From Acetobacter vaccinii (GTDB taxonomy: Bacteria > Pseudomonadota > Alphaproteobacteria > Acetobacterales > Acetobacteraceae), in NCBI RefSeq assembly GCF_008365315.1, contig NZ_CP043506.1, positions 2,090,001 to 2,154,000 of the forward strand: a stretch of DNA of 64,000 nt, given 5' to 3'. Below the pieces are notes generated by a model. That model was not told where the DNA came from. It worked only from the letters and a program-made list of their open reading frames with translations, and searched no databases. Both the position numbers and the translations under genes were made by a program. This document shows, piece by piece, positions 58,097 through 64,000 of this stretch. Within the stretch, counting starts at the first letter, position 1; each line of letters begins with the position of its first letter.

Positions 58097-59290
58097 ATGA
58101 AAGAACCCGTTTTTGACACCCCGCTGTTTGACAGCCGAGGCTCCTTCTTCCTGCTGGTGTTCTGCTATGTTGCAGTTGTGGCATCCATGGGTGTTATTGG
58201 CATCTTTGTGTCATTTCTGCCCCGGATTGCGCAGGACCTGGCCATTTCCAAAGCGCAGGCCGGGTTGGCACTGTCGCTTTTTTCGGTGCCTTCGGCATTG
58301 GCCTGCCTGCCAATAGGGCGGTTGATTGACCGTATTGGCATCCTGTTGGGCATGATGCTGGCAGGTCTGTTGATGGGGGCTGGCGATGTCATGCTGGCTG
58401 TCTCCAACGGGCGGGTCGAGCTTTATCTGGGTATGCTGCTGGCCGGGGCCGGGTTTGGGTGTCTGGTTGTTGCCTGCCCCAGTGCTTTGGTGTCGTGGCT
58501 GAGTGGGGATATCAGAACACGCGCTCTTTCCTTCTGGTCTACCTATGGGCCTGTGGGGTATGCATTTGGTCTGCTGCTGTCGGTGCCGTTTGCCAGTGGG
58601 TCTGCCTGGCGGCATGCGTTTTACAGCCATGCGGCTGTTGCTGTCGCGTTGACGGCCTTGTCCCTTTTTCTGCCACGCAAAGGCGCGTCGGTGGAACTGC
58701 GTTCAGAGAACGTGGGCCTGGGCCTTTTGTTTCGGGATTCCTCAGTCATCAGGCTGGCGGCGGCGCTGGCGTTACCCAATGCGGTTGCGTATGGCGTCAG
58801 TGTTGTTACGCCCTCCTACCTCAACCGTGTGTATGGGATGGGGCTTGGGCTTTCCAACAGCGGGATTGCCGGGGCAAAAATCTTTGCCATGATGCTGGGT
58901 GGTGTTTTGACAGGTTATGTCCTGACAAAGAAGTTTCATTTCCGGGTGATGTATAGAATTCTGATCTGCCTTGGGGCTACGGCGTTGCTGGTCCTGTTTT
59001 TCCCCAAAGGGAGCTTTGGTCTGGCTCTGGTGGGGCTGATTGTATGGTTGCTGGCATTCGGCGGTATGGCGGGCGCTGCAACGGCACAGTTACCGTTCCT
59101 TGTGAACAGGAAGGAAGATATCGGCAGTGTCTCGGGCCTGATCGGGCAGGTGACTTCGATTGTCTGTCTGGCAACACCCCCTGTGTATTTTGCACTTGCA
59201 GGCTGGAGCCAATACTGGGGCTTGTCTTGTGTCGTACTGTGCTGTGCAGCACTGGCAGTGCCGTCAGGCCGGACTAACCCGCAGGTATAA
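58097..59290 (+). CDS. MFS permease (module B)
   Basis: The 397-aa inner-membrane transporter has twelve membrane segments, with GRLIDRIGILLGMMLAG between helices 2 and 3. It is related to the permease at 35984-37189. It starts 2 bp after the esterase stop. It is a likely importer of the esterase product. The direction of transport is inferred from context. Confidence 0.86.
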   Translation: MKEPVFDTPLFDSRGSFFLLVFCYVAVVASMGVIGIFVSFLPRIAQDLAISKAQAGLALSLFSVPSALACLPIGRLIDRIGILLGMMLAGLLMGAGDVMLAVSNGRVELYLGMLLAGAGFGCLVVACPSALVSWLSGDIRTRALSFWSTYGPVGYAFGLLLSVPFASGSAWRHAFYSHAAVAVALTALSLFLPRKGASVELRSENVGLGLLFRDSSVIRLAAALALPNAVAYGVSVVTPSYLNRVYGMGLGLSNSGIAGAKIFAMMLGGVLTGYVLTKKFHFRVMYRILICLGATALLVLFFPKGSFGLALVGLIVWLLAFGGMAGAATAQLPFLVNRKEDIGSVSGLIGQVTSIVCLATPPVYFALAGWSQYWGLSCVVLCCAALAVPSGRTNPQV

Positions 59291-59349
59291 CGTTAAAAAA
59301 GCAGGGAAATACTGCTTTTCTTGAAAAATATGAGGCGACAGACGTAGCA

Positions 59350-60537
59350 ATGCTCCGTCGCATGCGTGGAGACGATGTGGTGAAGATTATTTCTATTGAG
59401 GCCTATCCCTTTTCCCTTCCAACCCGGCGTGACTTCCGTTGGGCGGGCATGCTTGGTCAGCTTGGCAATTTTGTTGTTGTCCGGGTTGAAACCGAAGGGG
59501 GTGTTGTTGGCTATGGTGAGGCTACTCCCCTGCCGGACTGGGGGGGAGACTTCGGCCGCCACGCGGGGGAAACCATAGGCACGGTCATAACCATGATCCG
59601 CACCGTTTTTGCTCCGGCCCTGATCGGGACAGATGTCACGGCGGTGACACAGGCCGCCAGCATTATGGACCGGGTCGCGGTGGGGAATGTTTACGCCAAA
59701 TGTGCGCTTAGCATTGCCCTGTATGATGCCTGGGGTAAAAGTGTTGGTCTGCCTGTATACAAGTTGCTGGGTGGTGCTGTGCGCGCCAGCGTGCCGGTTG
59801 CCCATATGGTTGGCCTCATGCCGGAAAAAGAGGCGCTGGATGAGGCCACCCTTGCTGTGGAAGACGGCGTGCGTGCCCTGCAAATCAAGGGTGGGGTGGA
59901 TGCCGAGCGTGATATCCGCCTTGTTGCAGCCCTTCGCACGCAGTTTGGGGAAGGCATAGCCCTGCGGCTGGATGCCAACCAAGGCTATGGCCATGCCAAG
60001 AACGCCATAGCCATTGTGCGCCGTCTTGTTGATGCTGGTGTCAGCCTGGTTGAGCAGCCGTCCGAAGGTGTGCGGTATATGGCGGATGTGACAGCCGCCA
60101 GCGCAGTGCCGATTGTGGCGGATGAAAGCTGCTGGGATATTCACGATGCGGTGGATGTGCTGCATGCTCGGGCAGCAGACTGCATTTCCATCTATCTGGC
60201 CAAGGCTGGTGGTTTTTCCGGTGCTTGCAAAGTGGCGGATCTGGCTGACGCCGCTATGGTGCGGTGTGATGTGAATGGCTCTATTGAATCAGCCATTGGC
60301 ACTGCGGCCAATGTGCATTTTGCACTGGCACGGCCAGCGGTGTCACTGCCTGCGGTCATTACAATCAGCGCCCCGGCAGGTAGGCACCCTTATCGTGTCG
60401 CCGGGCATTATTATGATGATGATATTCTGACAGAACCTATGCAGGTTCAGGACGGTGCCATTCTGCCACTTGATGCACCGGGCCTTGGTATCAGCATTGA
60501 TGAAGACAAGCTCCAGGCTTTCCGGTGTGACAAGTGA
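59350..60537 (+). CDS. Enolase-superfamily enzyme (mandelate racemase/muconate lactonizing type)
   Basis: The 395-aa product has metal ligands Asp in RLDANQGYG, Glu in SLVEQPSEG and Asp in IVADESCWD, with the acid/base Lys in ISIYLAKAGGF. The usual KxK of the second strand reads ALQIKGG, so the first Lys is Gln while the catalytic second Lys is kept. That points to a muconate-cycloisomerase-like or dipeptide-epimerase-like reaction with altered specificity. Three in-frame starts exist (59350, 59362, and GTG 59380 with GGAG upstream). The stop overlaps the hydantoinase A start. Confidence 0.85.
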   Translation: MLRRMRGDDVVKIISIEAYPFSLPTRRDFRWAGMLGQLGNFVVVRVETEGGVVGYGEATPLPDWGGDFGRHAGETIGTVITMIRTVFAPALIGTDVTAVTQAASIMDRVAVGNVYAKCALSIALYDAWGKSVGLPVYKLLGGAVRASVPVAHMVGLMPEKEALDEATLAVEDGVRALQIKGGVDAERDIRLVAALRTQFGEGIALRLDANQGYGHAKNAIAIVRRLVDAGVSLVEQPSEGVRYMADVTAASAVPIVADESCWDIHDAVDVLHARAADCISIYLAKAGGFSGACKVADLADAAMVRCDVNGSIESAIGTAANVHFALARPAVSLPAVITISAPAGRHPYRVAGHYYDDDILTEPMQVQDGAILPLDAPGLGISIDEDKLQAFRCDK

Positions 60538-62645
60538 TGCAGACAATAGATTATCGTATCGCTGCTGATATTGGCGGCACATTTACCGACGTGGCCTGTC
60601 TGTCCTCGGAAGGGATGCTGATTACGGCCAAAGTGCCCTCCACTCCGCATGATTATGCCGAGGGTATTCTTGTCGGGATCAGGCAGATTGCAGACCAGTT
60701 GGGCATGGCAGCAGGCAGCTTTGGGCAGCTTTTGCATGCCTCAACCATTGCGACCAATGCCATTTTGGAATCCAAGGGAGCCAAGACAGGTCTTGTTACG
60801 ACCGAGGGCTTTCGTGATGTGCTGGAACTGCGGCGTATCCGTGTGCCCCGCCTGTATGAGCCTTTGTACGAAAAACCACAGCCTCTGGTGCCTCGTCGTC
60901 ACCGGCATGAGGTCAGCGAGCGGCTGGATGCGCGCGGTGCAGTGGTTCAGCCATTGGACGAGGCAGGTGCAAGGGCGGTAGGCCGCGCCTTGGCGCAGGC
61001 GGGGGTAGAGGCTGTGGCCATCTGCTTCCTGCATAGCTACGTCAATCCAGAGCATGAACGCAGAGTGGCTCAGATTTTGCGGGAGGAACTGCCAGAGGAC
61101 TGTTTTATCTGCGCCAGTTGCGATGTGCTGCCTGAAATGCGGGAATACGAGCGTACCAGCACAACAGTGGTGAATGCCTATGTCGGCCCGGTTGTGCGCA
61201 CCTATCTGGAAAAACTGGTGCAAAGGCTGGAAGCTGCGGGTTTTGACGGCAATGTGTTGATGATGCAGTCCAGCGGTGGTCTGCTGGATGTCGCACAGGT
61301 GCAGGAACGCCCAGCAACCGTGGTGGAAAGTGGCCCAGCCGCTGGTGTCGTTGGCGCTGCACGCCTTGGCATGGCCGCAGGGTATGGGGATATCATAACC
61401 TTCGATATGGGGGGCACGACCGCCAAAGCCTCGCTGATTCAGGACGGGCGCGTAACCGCCACGGATGACTACGAAGTTGGGGGCGGTATTTCCATGTCCA
61501 GCGCGCTGGCCAAAGGAGGGGGATACGCCCTGCGCCTGCCGATTATTGACGTGTCGGAAGTCGGCGCGGGTGGCGGGAGTGTTGTCCGTATTGATGCCGG
61601 GGGAGTGCTCAAGATCGGGCCGGAAAGCATGGGGGCCGTACCTGGGCCTGCCTGCTACGACAAAGGCGGCAAGCAGGCTACTGTGACTGATGCCAATGTG
61701 GCGTTGGGCTATCTGAACCCGGTTGCTCTGGCGGCAGGCACAGTGCCTGTCAACGCAGATCTGGCGAAAGAGGCCATCCGGCAGGCTGTGTGTGAACCCG
61801 CCGGGATAGACCTGCTGGAGGCTGCGTATGGCATCCACCGGGTTGCTAATGCCACCATGATGCGCGCAGTCAAGGCGGTTTCCACCTACCGAGGGCGCAA
61901 CCCGCGGGACTTTACCTTGCTGGCGTTTGGCGGCAATGGCGGCATGCATGCCGCGGCCCTTGCGCGTGAACTGACGATAGGCCGTGTGATTGTGCCGCCG
62001 GGGGCGGGTGTGTTCAGCGCTGTCGGGTTGCTGGTGGCTGACTACGAGATGGGCCGGTCGGTGTCCTTACCTTTGCTGCTGAGCGATGATCAGGCCAGTG
62101 TGCTGGAAACAGCCTTTTGTGATCTTGAAGCATCTGTTCTGTCTGATATGGCGTGTGATCAGTCTCCAGTCTTATCCCGCTTTGTACAACTGCGTTACAA
62201 AGGGCAGGGGTCGGAACTGGGCGTTGCCGTGCCACCGGGGGCCGTTGTGGCACAAACCATGCAGCAACTGGTGCAGGGTTTTGAGGCTGAACATAAACGG
62301 AGCTATGGCTACCTTAACGACAATGGCCTGATAGAACTGGTGACTATCCGTGTTGTGGCATCCTTGCCGCCTGCGCGCGCACCTAGGGTAAGCCGGGTTG
62401 CAGGCTTGGGAGAGGGTGGGGAGGAAACAACCCGCAACGCCTATTTTGGTGCGGCATCGGGGCTTTTGGAAACACCGGTCATAACCCGCATGATGTTGAC
62501 GGACACCCCCCGCCAAGGACCGCTGATTGTGGAGGAATATGAAGGCACGACCGTTGTTCCGCCTGACTGTCAGGCGTGGCGGGACACCCACAACAATATC
62601 GTGATTCAGCTTGGGACAGAGGAGCCGCATGATGGCCGAGTATGA
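60537..62645 (+). CDS. hyuA: Hydantoinase/oxoprolinase subunit A
   Basis: The 702-aa product has an actin-like ATPase fold (AADIGGTFTDVACLSSEG, then TFDMGGTTAKASLI), the HyuA/OplA signature ASTIATNAILESKGAKTG and the end LIVEEYEGTTVVPPDCQ. With subunit B it should hydrolyse a cyclic amide such as a hydantoin or 5-oxoproline, using ATP. ATG 60537 overlaps the preceding stop (TGATG); GTG 60534 is an alternative. It overlaps subunit B by about 14 bp. Acetone-carboxylase-type chemistry is a further possibility for the family. Confidence 0.92.
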   Translation: MQTIDYRIAADIGGTFTDVACLSSEGMLITAKVPSTPHDYAEGILVGIRQIADQLGMAAGSFGQLLHASTIATNAILESKGAKTGLVTTEGFRDVLELRRIRVPRLYEPLYEKPQPLVPRRHRHEVSERLDARGAVVQPLDEAGARAVGRALAQAGVEAVAICFLHSYVNPEHERRVAQILREELPEDCFICASCDVLPEMREYERTSTTVVNAYVGPVVRTYLEKLVQRLEAAGFDGNVLMMQSSGGLLDVAQVQERPATVVESGPAAGVVGAARLGMAAGYGDIITFDMGGTTAKASLIQDGRVTATDDYEVGGGISMSSALAKGGGYALRLPIIDVSEVGAGGGSVVRIDAGGVLKIGPESMGAVPGPACYDKGGKQATVTDANVALGYLNPVALAAGTVPVNADLAKEAIRQAVCEPAGIDLLEAAYGIHRVANATMMRAVKAVSTYRGRNPRDFTLLAFGGNGGMHAAALARELTIGRVIVPPGAGVFSAVGLLVADYEMGRSVSLPLLLSDDQASVLETAFCDLEASVLSDMACDQSPVLSRFVQLRYKGQGSELGVAVPPGAVVAQTMQQLVQGFEAEHKRSYGYLNDNGLIELVTIRVVASLPPARAPRVSRVAGLGEGGEETTRNAYFGAASGLLETPVITRMMLTDTPRQGPLIVEEYEGTTVVPPDCQAWRDTHNNIVIQLGTEEPHDGRV

Positions 62646-64000
62646 TCTGGCGCTGCTGGAAATCATCAAGAACGGGTTTGAGGCCGTCGCTGATGAAATG
62701 GCAATTATCCTTATGCGGACAGCCCATTCCCCGATTGTTCGTGATGCTATGGATTTTTCCACGGCCCTGTGTGACCCGTACGGCCAGAATATTGCCCAGG
62801 GCCTGACAACGCCCATGCACCTTGGCAGTTTTTATGATGCCATGCAGCACCTGATCGGGCAGTATGTGGGCGACATTGATGACGGTGATGTTTTTATTGG
62901 CAATGACCCGTACATTGCCTCTGGTCAGCATCTGCCGGATATTTATGTCATCAAGCCGATTTTTCACGCGTCGGTTCTGTGCGGCTGGGCTGCGACCATT
63001 GCCCATCATGTTGATGTAGGGGGGCTGGTGCCGGGCAGTAATTCGCTCAGCTCCACCAGTATTCATCAGGAAGGGTTGCGTCTGCCATTCCTCAAACTGT
63101 TGCGTCGGGGCGTGGTGGATACCGCCATTCAGGCTATCATAGCGGCCAATGTACGCACGCCAGACCTGGTGCTGGGGGATATTACGGCCCAGTGCGCTGC
63201 CGTACAGGCAGGTGACAGGGGCTTGCATGATATGCTGCACCGCTATGGGGCTGCACGTCTGGCCAGCTATACGACCGCCCTGCATGACTATGCGGAAAAA
63301 CTCTCCCGCACTGCGATCAGCAACATTGCTGATGGTGTTTATATGTTTGAAGACCATATTGATGGGCTGGGCGATACCGGTGCGCCAATTGTCTTCCGCC
63401 TCCGGCTTGAGGTGGCGGGCGATGAAGTGACAGCAGACTGGACTGGCACATCCGCTCAGGTGGCTGGGGGGATTAATGCCCCGTTGTCCTTTTGCAAATC
63501 CAATGTGTATGCGGCTCTGCGTTCGGTCATGGGGGGGGATGTTCCCAACTGTCATGGCTATACGCGCCCCATTCATGTCGTGGCACCAGAAGGCACTGTG
63601 TTGAACTGCACCTACCCGGCAGCCTGTGGTGGGCGTGGTATAACCGGCTACCGGATTGTGGATTGTGTATTTGGGGCCTTGGCGGCCTGCCTGCCGGATA
63701 ATGTGGCAGCGGATGGGGCAGGGGGTTCCACACTCCCCAGCTTCAGCGGGCGGCAGCAGGGCAAGACCTTTGTGTTCTCAGAATGTGTGATGGGTGTCTG
63801 GGGTGCAACCAGTAGGCATGACGGGCAGGAAGGGGTGCCCCATATGGCATCCAATCAGGCCAATGTGCCGGTGGAGGTGATTGAGGCTGACTATCCTATC
63901 CGGGTTGAGCGTTATGGCATTGCCCCCGATACGGCGGGGCCGGGCCGCAACCGTGGCGGGTTTGGCATTGTCCGCGATTACCGCATTTTGCAGGACGGCG
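62632..64000 (+). CDS. hyuB: Hydantoinase/oxoprolinase subunit B, cut by window edge
   Basis: About 456 residues are visible (family about 550-600). The N-terminus EIIKNGFEAVADEMAIIL, the motif RDAMDFSTALCDPYGQNIAQG and the segment DPYIASGQHLPDIYVIKP with the His-rich WAATIAHHVDVGG fit the HyuB family. The start is ATG 62632 (or 62629), just behind AGAGGAG, overlapping subunit A. It should form the catalytic partner of subunit A. The C-terminus lies beyond the window. Confidence 0.9.
   Translation, partial: MAEYDLALLEIIKNGFEAVADEMAIILMRTAHSPIVRDAMDFSTALCDPYGQNIAQGLTTPMHLGSFYDAMQHLIGQYVGDIDDGDVFIGNDPYIASGQHLPDIYVIKPIFHASVLCGWAATIAHHVDVGGLVPGSNSLSSTSIHQEGLRLPFLKLLRRGVVDTAIQAIIAANVRTPDLVLGDITAQCAAVQAGDRGLHDMLHRYGAARLASYTTALHDYAEKLSRTAISNIADGVYMFEDHIDGLGDTGAPIVFRLRLEVAGDEVTADWTGTSAQVAGGINAPLSFCKSNVYAALRSVMGGDVPNCHGYTRPIHVVAPEGTVLNCTYPAACGGRGITGYRIVDCVFGALAACLPDNVAADGAGGSTLPSFSGRQQGKTFVFSECVMGVWGATSRHDGQEGVPHMASNQANVPVEVIEADYPIRVERYGIAPDTAGPGRNRGGFGIVRDYRILQDG

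Noticed and set aside
60741..61949. 402-codon open frame antisense to hydantoinase A
   Set aside because: It is fully covered by a conserved family gene and lacks any recognised motif.

Overview
The window reads as chromosome of an acetic acid bacterium (family Acetobacteraceae, most like Acetobacter, Gluconobacter or Komagataeibacter). The grounds are the moderately high G+C core with tight ATGA/TAATG overlaps, the alphaproteobacterial style of the groESL and PII/Amt genes, and a CoA-transferase that matches AarC, the acetate-resistance enzyme of Acetobacter aceti. This placement comes from recognition, not from a search.

Bases 1 to about 18,200 are housekeeping. They hold priA (cut by the left edge), xerC, a proline iminopeptidase, an aspartyl protease, an ammonium transporter facing its PII protein, a UbiH-type hydroxylase, cysE, groESL under a CIRCE operator, a cold-shock gene, a DinG/XPD-type helicase, an inositol-monophosphatase-family gene, efp and tRNA-Ser(UGA).

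Bases 18,200 to 20,600 are mobile debris just past the 3' end of the tRNA. They contain a tyrosine-integrase C-terminus joined in frame to an IS5-type transposase end, then a tandem duplication of about 660 bp. The duplicated unit carries a small secreted-protein gene and the tail of an upstream gene. I infer this is the scar of a tRNA-targeted island.

Bases 20,600 to 64,000 are accessory. First comes a FecI/FecR/STN-type TonB-receptor surface-signalling cassette. Next is a sulfur-looking locus: an SsuA-like binding protein without signal peptide, an ArsR regulator, and a divergent pair made of a DszB-like sulfinate desulfinase (with the Cys, His and Arg expected at the active site) and a DszA/NtaA-type flavin monooxygenase. 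The monooxygenase strand continues with a class II aldolase-like protein lacking one metal histidine, a TonB receptor, a GMC oxidoreductase, an aldehyde dehydrogenase, an MFS permease, an AarC-like CoA-transferase and a GlxA-type regulator. This looks like a complete path from outer-membrane uptake to a CoA-dependent exit (module A).

After a stretch of small regulators and exporters, including a TetR gene broken at a G9 tract, module B begins. Leftward from a central palindromic operator run a Rieske oxygenase, a glutamine-synthetase-like ligase, an IclR regulator, a secretory lipase, an amidohydrolase and a lactonase-like metallo-beta-lactamase protein. Rightward run a [2Fe-2S] ferredoxin, its FAD reductase, a TonB receptor, a carboxylesterase, an MFS permease, an enolase-superfamily enzyme and hydantoinase/oxoprolinase subunits A and B (B is cut by the right edge). 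I infer that module B takes up and degrades an amine, amide or ester-bearing organic compound, possibly through a gamma-glutamylated intermediate.
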